64,000 nt of DNA from Phytophthora sp. 'mugwort' (taxonomy: Eukaryota; Oomycota; Peronosporomycetes; Peronosporales; Peronosporaceae), in contig JAUCEF010000008.1 of NCBI GenBank assembly GCA_033558025.1, forward strand, positions 3,162,001 through 3,226,000. Reading direction: 5' to 3'. The translations under genes were made by a program, and so were the position numbers. Below, piece by piece: positions 55,580 to 64,000 of the stretch. The notes under the pieces were generated by a model, which was given only the letters and a program-made list of their open reading frames with translations, did no database searches and was not told the DNA's origin. Positions within the stretch are counted from its first letter, which is position 1. Each line of letters starts with the position of its first letter.

Positions 55580-56617
55580 ATGATCTCGGCCACACGCCTG
55601 CAACGCGCCGTTCGTCCGGCCGCTCGAGCCTTCTCGCAGTCCGCCAGCTCCAGCCGCGTCCTCGTGACCGGCGGTACGGGCCAGATAGGCATGGAGCTCG
55701 TTCCCTACATGCGCCAGCTCTTCGGCGCCAATGCCATCGTTAACTCGGACATCAAGGCGCCAGCAGGTGCGCGCGACGGCAGCTTCGTCTACTGCGACGT
55801 GCAGGACCGCGACTCGATGGCGCGGATCGTGACGGAACACGGCGTGGACACGATCGTGCATATGGCGTCGCTGCTATCAGCTGTGGGCGAGGCCAACCCA
55901 ACGCTCGCTTTGTCGGTGAATACGCGTGGTATTCAGAACGTGCTGGAGCTAGCTAAGCAGTACCAGCTGCGGGTATTCGCGCCGTCTACCATTGCGGTGT
56001 TCGGCCCCTCGACGCCCCAGGATGACACACCTGACACGACGATCATGCGCCCCACGACGATGTACGGACTGACCAAGGTGCATGTGGAGCTGCTGGGTCA
56101 GTACTATTATAATAAGTTCGGCGTGGACTTCCGCTCGGTGCGATACCCGGGTGTCATCTCGTCGGAAGCCCTGCCCGGTGGCGGCACCACAGACTACGCC
56201 GTCGAGATTTTCTATGACGCGCTTAAGCACGGCAAGTACACGTGTTTCCTTAAGCGAGATGCTAAGCTGCCCATGATGTACATGCCCGACTGTCTCAAGG
56301 CCACACTGGGTCTGATTAACGCCCCCAACGACTGCCTTACTCAGCGGACATACAACATCACGGCCGTGTCGTTTACCCCCGAGGAGATCGCCGCGTCCAT
56401 TAAGAAGGTGATGCCGAGCTTCGAGTGCGAGTATAAGCCCGACTTCCGCCAGCAGATTGCCGAGACGTGGCCGCGCTCGTTGGACGACAGCATCGCCCGG
56501 CGGGACTGGAATTGGAAGCACGACTTCGACCTGGACAGCATGGTCGAGGACATGCTCGTGAAGCTCGACGCCAAACTGTCCAAGCCGGAAGTGGTCGCCC
56601 ACGAAGAGACGGCGTAA
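55580..56617 (+). CDS. TDH: L-threonine 3-dehydrogenase, mitochondrial (SDR type)
   Basis: 345 aa from ATG 55580. The open frame extends up to 55250, but those 110 residues have no family match, whereas MISATRLQRAVRPAARAF is a classic mitochondrial presequence directly before the fold. RVLVTGGTGQIGMELVPYM is the NAD-binding G-x-x-G-x-x-G. VHMASLLSAVGEANP and YGLTKVHVELLGQYY carry the SDR Tyr-x-x-x-Lys. GVDFRSVRYPGVISSEALPG, GGGTTDYAVEIFY, MMYMPDCLKATLGL and WPRSLDDSIARRDWNW are typical of the epimerase-like threonine dehydrogenases. It oxidises L-Thr to 2-amino-3-oxobutyrate, which a CoA ligase splits to glycine and acetyl-CoA. Length matches the family. Confidence 0.95.
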   Translation: MISATRLQRAVRPAARAFSQSASSSRVLVTGGTGQIGMELVPYMRQLFGANAIVNSDIKAPAGARDGSFVYCDVQDRDSMARIVTEHGVDTIVHMASLLSAVGEANPTLALSVNTRGIQNVLELAKQYQLRVFAPSTIAVFGPSTPQDDTPDTTIMRPTTMYGLTKVHVELLGQYYYNKFGVDFRSVRYPGVISSEALPGGGTTDYAVEIFYDALKHGKYTCFLKRDAKLPMMYMPDCLKATLGLINAPNDCLTQRTYNITAVSFTPEEIAASIKKVMPSFECEYKPDFRQQIAETWPRSLDDSIARRDWNWKHDFDLDSMVEDMLVKLDAKLSKPEVVAHEETA

Positions 56618-57620
56618 GCGCCAAGACAGCAGCAACAGAACTAGGCGACACGTATAGATAAAAGCGCGCCACGAATATATGACAGTGAAGTACGACGTCG
56701 TAGCAGTTGTATACTTACCTAACGTACCGACATGACAATCGGAGCGAAATCCAATAACTCAGCGCATGCCGCCCCGTGGCTTCTGCTTTGTGTCATTTTG
56801 CCAATGGACGTCGAGCCTGGACGTCAAGCAATAAAATGGAGCCTAGCAGCAAGGCGTCGGTGGCGTTCATCATGAACAGCTCCGAGAATGTCTACGAGAA
56901 CGCTCAAGAGGCATCGGCAACAACAAACTCCATATCGCCTTCCAGTTCATGTTGCAGCAACTCTAATCGCTAAGCAACGATGAGAGGCGCAGAGCTCGAG
57001 AGTAGGCTGCAGGAACTACATCATCAATAAGGGGCAGTGTTCTCGCCATGGGGTAAGAATGTCTCGACAATCGAGCTCTACAAATGTTCTTGAAGGTTCG
57101 TTTCATGTTGTCTCCTTTGTGATCCTCCATGTAGTGTGGCTAAAGTGCTCTGCTGAAGGTTGTAACGCCAGCGCCAATAACGCTGGACTGGTTGCGACAT
57201 GGAACGACACTAACGTGGCAACCTAATTCCACGGTACTAACTTTCATATCTTATCAGGCGGCTGGGTGAAATGCCAAATTCAGGGTTGTGATCGTTGAGG
57301 AAAGGCTGGTCTCATGGCGGTGGTAAACATTGCGTATACCGGTGTATGTGGTATGACGGCTGCAAGAAGGCTGCGCATGAGCGCAACAACAATTACTGCT
57401 TATCAAATCGGCAAGCTCAACCAAGATGTCAGTCAGAAGAGTAAAGCGCTGAGTACCAACACATGTTAACAGCATGCAAAACGCCAACGTGACATGCTGA
57501 GTGCTTGTATTTCTTGTATTGCAGAGTTTCTCACGACACGCTGACTGTATTCACTCGTACTGGCCCATGTCTACCTCCTCATTGCGCGCTGCTTCTGCAA
57601 TCCTGCACCATGTATGAATC
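56618..57620. other. Intergenic between TDH and ARP3 3' ends
   Basis: The genes converge here, so this is mainly 3' flank. No gene seen; the short frame 56776-56973 is unsupported. Confidence 0.5.
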
Positions 57621-58991
57621 TTACATGGTGGCGTTGAAGACAGGGTTGTGGCGTGCAATGCGTGGGCCTTCCTCCTCGTACTGAGCTTTCGTGTGGCAAA
57701 CGCGGTAGAAGTCAGGAGTCGAAGCAACCATACTACCACCAAACCAAACGGCGAAACGCTGCATGCGGTGGGACAGCACATTCACCTCGAGCGCCTCGGC
57801 ATGTGCCTGCTGAAACTTTGAGTGCAAGGCAAGGTTAGCGGCCTGCCGATCATCAGCGAGACGTTTAATGTCGCGCTGCAGACGACGCCCGAAGTCCTTG
57901 AACATGGTGCTGCCTCCAGACAGCACAATGTTCTTGTACAATCCACGTCGAGTATCTATCGGGCACTTCAAGATCGCTTCGTCCACCACATTCGGCAGCG
58001 GCGTCGTAAAATCCGTAGAGAAAATCTCCGGGTTGAAGAAAATCTCGGGCGCCAGGAAACGTTCATATCCGACATCAATCTCCCACGGCTGTTTGGTTCG
58101 CGGATGCAGGTCCGAATACTTCAAGAAGAATTTATCGGGCTTGGAATCGTACTTCTTGAACTCCTTGACCAGGTCCGAGCACACATAGCTATGAGCCTCC
58201 TTTACGCGCTTGGCGACCTCGAGGGATTCCTCTGGGGGCACGGCCTCGCCGCGGTCACGCAGCATCTTCTGGATAAAGTGCGTAACATCACGTCCAGCTA
58301 GCGGGATGTGGCGAATGCAGCTGCCGATGACATATCCGTCGGCAACGGGGATGACGTGCGTGACGCCGTCGCCAGAGTCAATGACCGTACCCGTGAGTGA
58401 GCGCTGCGAGGGGTCCTTTATCTTGGGCCAGGACGCATACAGTGCAAGCACTGCCTGCACTGCAATGTAGAGTCCCGGTACGTTAAAGGTCTCGAACATG
58501 ATCTCGGCCGTGGCCTCACGGTTCTCGGGCGGGTTAAGCGGCGGCTCCGTGAGCAACATGTAGTGCTCCTCTGGCTCGCAGCGCATGTGCTGGAAAAGGC
58601 AACGCTGCCAGATCTTCTCCATGTTATCCCAGTTTTGCACGATGCCCTGGGCGATGGGGTAGTTCACCTGGTGGGTAGACGCGTGGTCCAGCGCCTCGTT
58701 GCCAATGTAGAAGTCCAGGTCGTCGATGCCCTGGCGGCTCCGCACAGTGCTAGAGTCGCTGCCGCCCACGGCGATCGTGGATGGGATGATGTAGCTGGGC
58801 TCAGCGTTGCCGGCGTACCCCATCTTGGTGTACCTGTCCGTGGCAATGTAAGAGCGTTAGTGTCGCTGACAAGAACGGATATTGCTACGCAGCTGCAATT
58901 GTGTGCTGAGACGAGAGACAGAGAGAGGGGAGGGCGGAAGCACGTACCCTGTGCCATTGTCGATAACCACCGCGGGCTTGAACGACGCCAT
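57621..58991 (-). CDS. ARP3: Actin-related protein 3 (Arp2/3 complex)
   Basis: Exon 1 58991-58948, exon 2 58833-57621. The 114-nt intron starts GTACGT and ends ACAG and lies inside the phosphate-binding loop (DNGTG then YTKMGYAGN), giving 418 aa. Arp3 motifs are continuous: [40 protein letters not shown]-type [92 protein letters not shown] and [14 protein letters not shown]. Arp3 pairs with Arp2 to nucleate branched actin filaments at the cell cortex. The length equals that of animal Arp3. An upstream in-frame ATG at about 59120 is not used, judging by the conserved start [11 protein letters not shown]. Confidence 0.97.
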
Positions 58992-59419
58992 CGCTACCAG
59001 GGGGGAGAGCACAGAGCGCCGAAAGGATTGCGGAGCTTCTCGCTTGCTGATTATGGAGCTGCCTCCCTCGAGCTTCACGTTGTCGCAGCAGCAAATGTAC
59101 ATAAGATTGGTGTGGTACACCTAAAGTACATAGTGGCACATCACTTGCAAGTGCAATTCAACTTTGAATTGCAAAGCTGATGGCAAGTTGGTTGCTGCAC
59201 GTACTACTTGTACTACACGAGACAATTCATGCATTAAGGCCCAGCATGAATGACTTGAGCCGTTCACACTTACTATTAGCAGAAGATTACTTTACGCGAC
59301 GCCTCATCGCCGTGCGCGTAACTGTCCTCTGCAAGTTGTTGTTCCTATGATACACACGATCCTTACTACAGATCTCGTCTTTCATCTCCTCGTTTACGCA
59401 GCACCATCAGCTTCCATCC

Positions 59420-60255
59420 ATGAGCGGCGCTGTTCAAGTACCCCTCCGCCGCTTTTTAGCGGTCCTCTGTGCCACGTTGCTGGCTGCCATACTGTTCACG
59501 GTCTGTACTAACACGGGAATCCTTTGTATAGTAGCATCGGCTGTTCTAAAAATCTAAACCCCTTTGCGCTAGGATATGAACAACTCGATCAACTGCAGCC
59601 GAAGTATTTGCGAGTCGACGGGTTGTCGCACGAGTTTGTTCAGTGTGCGCAGCTGTAGTCATATTTCTGCTTGCGGTTCCTGTCCACCTCACCTTTTCTG
59701 CTGTCAGTGCGTCTGTATCTGGGAACACAACCGAGTCCAGAGGACTGCCTGAGAGGGATGTATCGCCCCACGGGAGCAGGAACGACAATTGGCGAGTGTG
59801 AGTTCTGCCCTCGGGGTGTCTATAGAGACAGTCCAGGACTCGTCAGCAAAGCGTGCACAGCCCAGTGTCCTAAAGGAACCTACAACGACAAACTCGGTGC
59901 AAAAAGCATCCTGGCCTGCAAGCTTTGCCCTGCTGGAGTGTACGGAGCATCAACTGGTCTCACAACCAGTCAGTGTACAGGGCCATGCCCTAGCGGTAAG
60001 TACTCCATGACGGAAGGGATACAGTCCTTGAGTGACTGCCTAGACTGCCCAGGAAATTATCGCGGGCCACAGGGCTACAGAGGAAACAATATAGCGATGA
60101 CTAACGGTGGAGGCTACCCTTGCGACAACTATATCTACGATAAGACGGTTGTGAAGGGCCGAGACGTGAACAACGACGCATGGCTGTATGGATATCTTTC
60201 TGAAGCTCGGCACCCAACGAACAAAGCGGTTGTCGACAACGTCACCCCATGGTGA
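59420..60255 (+). pseudogene. Secreted Cys-rich (ephrin-receptor-like repeat) protein, copy 1, splice doubtful
   Basis: Paralogue of the gene at 60718. By homology exon 1 would be 59420-59500 (MSGAVQVPLRRFLAVLCATL, a signal anchor), exon 2 59573-59644 (GYEQLDQLQPKYLRVDG, 72 nt, as in copy 2) and exon 3 59708-60255. Exon 3 has the repeated pattern CPRGVY/CPKGTYN/CPAGVYG...CP-GKYS, like the GCC2/GCC3 or ephrin-receptor TML Cys repeats, and an end domain GPQGYRGNN with GGGYPCDNY. The exon 1 donor GTCTGT leaves phase 0, whereas exon 2 needs phase 1; other GT sites (59505, 59526) give TGA at the joint. So the gene either carries a one-base loss in exon 1 or uses a start I do not see. Exon 3 itself is intact. 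Confidence 0.6.
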
Positions 60256-60671
60256 TACAACTCGAAGGGCCACTTCGTTGTTTACTGAAACAAACACTGC
60301 AGTCATTCATGGCGGGTAATTACAATTTCGAGAATGCACTTCGACTATTATGTTTCTACGTCTTTTTCCTCTACTAGGCCCCTTGACAAGCATACAAAAA
60401 ATACGTAGTATCAGCATGGACAAATTCAACGGGGGGGGATATTGAACGGAGAGATTCGTGGTGGAGCAACTATACATATACAGCTTTAGATCTGCTTGAG
60501 ATTTCATCTTGTCGGTGGTAACCAATAAAAGCACAAACCAGCTCAGAAGTTTGGTAAGATGGGAGTGATCACTGCAACAACGACCTGTCAGGCATCGACA
60601 AGAGCCTCGACAAGAGCCTGGAAGTCTTATCTTGCCTAAGAAAGCTTCAAGCTTGAAAAAAGCACCCTGCA

Positions 60672-60686
60672 TCATTTCTTAATCTT
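60672..60686 (+). promoter_or_regulatory. Oomycete Inr-FPR-like core promoter
   Basis: TCATTTCTTAATCTT matches the oomycete initiator plus flanking promoter region (TCATTYYNCWTTYTT) at 13 of 15 positions, 32 bases before the ATG at 60718. Confidence 0.65.
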
Positions 60687-60717
60687 CACGCAGGAAGCAC
60701 AAGAGACTCTTCGGTAA

Positions 60718-61609
60718 ATGGATTCGAAGTGCCGACGCAACGCGTTCTTCCGGCGCATCCTGACTTTGTCGTGTGCCACCGCAATGGGCAGCGTGATGCT
60801 CATAGGTAAACATGCTTTAATCCATTTGCATTTGTACTTTTCAGGCTGGAACATTTCTTCTTATTATTTAATACTGTACATGTATACGCGATGAACCCTC
60901 TCATGTTCTCAGGATACGGCTTACATGACCAACAACATCCGCAGAGCTTGCGGATTGATGGCCCACCACACGAAATTGTTCAAAGTATGCAGCAAAAAAC
61001 AGCATGGCTGGTTCTTTCGCTGAGCTATTCGCACTAAGGTTAATCGGTCTCTCATTGTGCCTTCTAGTGCGTCTATACATGGGAGTGCAGCCAAGTGCTG
61101 TCAACTGCCCACGAGGAATGTACCGTCCGAGTGGGGCGGGAATTACAGTTGGCGAGTGCGAGTTTTGCCCACGTGGTGTATACGGAGACAGCCCCGGCTT
61201 GGAATCAAAGGATTGCACGGCCAAGTGCCCAAAGGGAACGTACAACGACAAACTCGGCGCCAAGAGCATCCTCGACTGCAAACCCTGCCCTGCCGGCGTC
61301 TACGGGGCGACCGTAGGGCTCACCACAAGTCAGTGCTCGGGCCCTTGTCCGAACGGCAAGTACTCGATGAATGAAGGTGTCACGTCGATAAGTGACTGCA
61401 CGGATTGTCCACCACTTTATCGTGGACCGCAGGGTTATCGCGGCAACGACGTCACCACTGAGAACGGCGGAGGCTACCCGTGCGACCGCTATCAGCACGG
61501 CAAAACCATTATTAACGGTCGAGACGCTAATAACTACGCTTGGTTAAGAGGATATCTCTCTGAAGTGCGAAGACCAACGAATAACCAGGTTAACGACAAC
61601 ACCACATAA
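60718..61609 (+). CDS. Secreted Cys-rich (ephrin-receptor-like repeat) protein, copy 2
   Basis: Exons 60718-60805, 60913-60984 and 61068-61609 (introns 107 and 83 nt, GT-AG) join in frame to 233 aa. Exon 1 (FFRRILTLSCATAMGSVMLIG) is a signal peptide or anchor. Exon 2 encodes a short linker (GYGLHDQQHPQSLRIDG). Exon 3 has Cys-rich modules CPRGMYRPSGAG, CEFCPRGVYGDSPG, CPKGTYNDKLGAKS, CKPCPAGVYGATVG and CPNGKYSMNEGV, spaced like ephrin-receptor/TNFR-type repeats, then GPQGYRGNDV and GGGYPCDRY. The fold should be held by disulfides outside the cell. It lacks any transmembrane helix after the start, so it is probably secreted. Function unknown; small secreted Cys-rich proteins in oomycetes include apoplastic effectors and elicitors, but nothing here proves that role. 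Confidence 0.8.
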
Positions 61610-61739
61610 TGATATGGTCATGTGATGGCTACATTTGACATCAACTTAAATAAAAATATGTCATAAATGTCGCTATGAGGTGATTTCTGGCCCATTAGCC
61701 TGAAGGAGAAAACTAAAGTGAGATGGATACTCGTATCCA

Positions 61740-63440
61740 TCTCACTCAACGCATCATCTCTCTCAACGCGTCCCAAGCTGAAGCTCTCGTCCTCGTCTGG
61801 GCGCATCCCATGGAAGAGCTGACGCTAGCGCAGATCGTCGAGCTGCTGACCCAAGCGCTGCTCTGCTCGAGAAGCTGTATCGTCAGTGTATAGGGCGTGC
61901 GTTGCGTTTGCTGGGGGTTCTCACTAGACTCCGAATGTTGAGTAAATTGTTGCTAGAGTGACGACCTGGATACGTTGGTGGAAGGCGACGAAGCCATTGT
62001 GAACCTGCTGCATCAACTAAACAGGTCGCACTTAGTGCACGTCACCAAGAGCGTGAAATCAAGACAGAATCTCTCAGCCACGAGAGCTACGCGACGCAGT
62101 AGCACGCTCACAACTCGCATAGGTTGCTCACGAGCCCATTGACGACTTTTTGCGAGGGTTTCTGCACGGCGAAGACGATGCTGAACTGGGTTGGCGAGAA
62201 GAATGGCAAGCAGCATGTGCCAAACAATCCGAGCACTTCAAGATGCTACTGGAAATGCGAATACCGCTTCATGCCTTGGCGGCCTTGCCGGCATGAAGCG
62301 GTATTCGCATTTCCAATAGCAGCGTGTGTGAGAGGAGCCAAGTGTGCAAAATCTTCAGTGCAATGTCAGAATTGACATCGTATCTGGGCGCGACGTGGTC
62401 AGAATAGTTGTGACATTGCTGCGATATCACCAGGAAACTGAACCCGAGAGACGCCTCGACCCAAACACACCAGTGAGAACAAAGAAGTGAGCTTGAATAT
62501 TCGAAAACGTTGCTGGGTCATGGCAAGCAGATCTGCTGGCGCTGATACCTTGGCAATTATGTAAAAGGCAGCAAGCGACAATGGGAACGCTCCGGCCTAC
62601 GAAGCAAAGAATACATCCCCGCTCACGAGTACGTCTTGGTTGTATCAAGAGAAGGATGATTCCAGTGAGTCATCCTCGAGCTCGTTGTTCACGGGCAGAT
62701 GGGACACGACTGTGGCGATCAACTGATAGACGCGAAACGTAGCGGAGAAGGGAAAGTAGAAGAAGATGCCTCGCCTTTTGACTGTCAAGTGTAGACGTGG
62801 TTCCGGCTCGATCACCCTGTTGTGCTTAAACGCTTTGCAGGCTACATACACAAACGAAATTGATGTATTGCATTCACCCGTCGCGAAGAGAGTTGAGAGC
62901 ACTCGTCTCTGTGTCTTTGTATGCGAGCAAGCACAGAAGGGCAATTCTTAAATCAACATCAAGAACGCGGGACTCCCACGTCCACCCACACGCTTCTCAC
63001 GTGGAGTATCTCTATGAACGAGGTATTGTACACGGCAGACTGCGTTGTCGAGAAATTCTCATTGGAAACGACGGACGGGCGAAACTTACAGTCTTTGGGA
63101 ACAGATACAACCTAAAGGATACCACGCGTAAATTCGACACTCTTCTGCGTTGGACAGCACCTGAAAGATTTCGCCTTCGTCACGAGAGCACGTGCAGTGC
63201 TCCCTTAACAATGGAATCAGACGTGTACGCTCTGGGAATGTGCATTCTTGAGGCTGTGACCATGCGAGCGCGAAGGAAACTTCCAGACAGTGGTGTATTA
63301 TACATACTGCGACAACTACAAGGCAGAGGTCACTCCTGCGGCCAATCGGTCTCTTCACTGATGATCAATGGGGCTGACGACTCAAATGTGTAGCTTTGAT
63401 CCACGCCAACGACGGAAGATTTCGTCGGTGGTCACCAACA
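61740..63440 (+). pseudogene. TKL-type protein kinase, degraded
   Basis: Pieces in three frames follow the order of a TKL kinase with a helical N-terminal region. An N-terminal helical part is seen around 61800-62250 (MEELTLAQIVELLTQAL; DTLVEGDEAIVNLLHQL; DDFLRGFLHGEDDAELGWRE). Kinase-lobe traces lie at 62660-62940 (GRWDTTVAI; FVCEQAQKGN). The best frame, at 62995-63360, has EYLYERGIVHGRLRCREILI, GRAKLTVFGN, RWTAPERF and MESDVYALGMCILEAVT. The last piece, near 63380-63440, is MCSFDPRQRRKISSVV. Catalytic residues are lost: the HGDL Asp is Arg, the following Asn is Glu, and DFG reads VFG. Together with frameshifts this indicates a pseudogene. A strong hairpin lies in it at 62245-62320. Confidence 0.7.
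62245..62320. repeat. 31-bp near-perfect hairpin
   Basis: 62245-62275 (GCTACTGGAAATGCGAATAC then CGCTTCATGCC) pairs with 62290-62320 with one mismatch; the loop is 14 nt. The left arm is in the reading frame of the kinase remnant (MLLEMRIPLHA), so the right arm is an inverted copy. Confidence 0.9.
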
Positions 63441-64000
63441 GGAAAGTTTCGTGATAAATGCTGCTGCCATGGAGGGATTTGCCACTAAAACTAGTAGGAT
63501 CCGTATTACAGGAGAGGAAGAGTCTGTACACCTCAACATGGGCGAATTCTCCACTGAGTTAGATGACAAGGATGCTACGTGTCGCTCTGAAGCTGGCGGC
63601 CTTATCCGAACAATTCAATATACCACCAGGGAAGAAGAATGACATCTCCGACAAGCTCGGTGCCGTACAGTCGATGTTAGCTCCGCGAGCGAGTACAGCA
63701 CGATGAACGAGCAGATACGCGCTCGGACACTCAACATTTACAGCAAGTTGCGTATTGCGGTGTCGCCTTGGAGTGGTGTCCTGCAGATCACAGCGCCAAG
63801 CCTCGGGCAGTGATGGATTCGTGTTGCGGAGCATCCTATTCATGCCACCAGAGAGAAAGCGACGACGTGCAAGGATTCTTGGTGCTGGAGCTTTGATCGC
63901 ATGGTTTAGTGGGTAATTTGCACGCCGTTGGAGACCCAAATAGATGCACTGACTGATCTGCCAACTCTCTCTACTATATCGTTAGGCGAGCGACATGAGG
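63441..64000. other. No supported gene at window end
   Basis: Short frames only (63451-63642 plus, 63559-63939 minus). A plus frame around 63700-63810 (NEQIRARTLNIYSKL) may be a helical piece from the flank of the kinase remnant or a neighbouring copy. Confidence 0.4.

Noticed and set aside
1..64000. RXLR or Crinkler effector genes, CRISPR arrays, rRNA or tRNA genes
   Set aside because: I looked for RXLR-EER and LFLAK motifs after signal peptides, regular spacer-repeat arrays and tRNA B-box words, and found none that held up.

Overview
The window looks like an oomycete nuclear genome, most likely Phytophthora or a close relative. The evidence is: small GT-AG introns (60-114 nt), oomycete-type initiator motifs (YTCANTYY) upstream of start codons, an outer-dynein/flagellar gene (DRC8) as expected of an organism with zoospores, secreted plant-cell-wall and beta-glucan-directed enzymes, and a dense layer of decayed transposons of the kinds known from Phytophthora. 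No RNA gene, CRISPR array or prokaryotic operon structure was seen.

Layout. 0.6-2.4 kb: broken piggyBac transposase. 4.9-6.2 kb: secreted GH54 arabinofuranosidase. 6.4-7.5 kb: frameshifted coiled-coil/jelly-roll pseudogene. 10.0-19.0 kb: divergent pair of housekeeping genes, autophagy protease ATG4 (minus) and a giant Nup188-like nucleoporin (plus), sharing a very short promoter. 19.5-35 kb: repeat island with a MITE, an IS630/Tc1-like remnant, a hAT transposase split by a Ty1/copia element that itself carries a second, truncated copia element, a mariner remnant and a long-armed fold-back element. 35.6-44 kb: gene island with a thaumatin-like/TOS1-like secreted protein, a TPR protein, DRC8, an orphan Cdc48 N-domain protein and an AAAP amino-acid transporter. 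45.7-52.7 kb: second repeat island with two MULE remnants, a PIF/Harbinger transposase with its core inverted, and a Tigger/pogo remnant. 55.6-61.6 kb: threonine 3-dehydrogenase, Arp3 and a tandem pair of small secreted Cys-rich genes. 61.7-63.4 kb: degraded TKL-type kinase.

The live genes are ordinary eukaryotic singletons (autophagy, nuclear pore, actin nucleation, cilium, Thr catabolism, amino-acid transport) plus secreted proteins facing the host or the cell wall. They do not form one pathway. The most informative structure is in the repeats: three layers of nested insertion whose removal restores the hAT reading frame, a tRNA-iMet anticodon-arm primer site that contains the gag start codon, an inverted transposase core, and several perfect or near-perfect hairpins in non-coding DNA. 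All domain calls come from reading the sequence and remembered family motifs; no database search was run.
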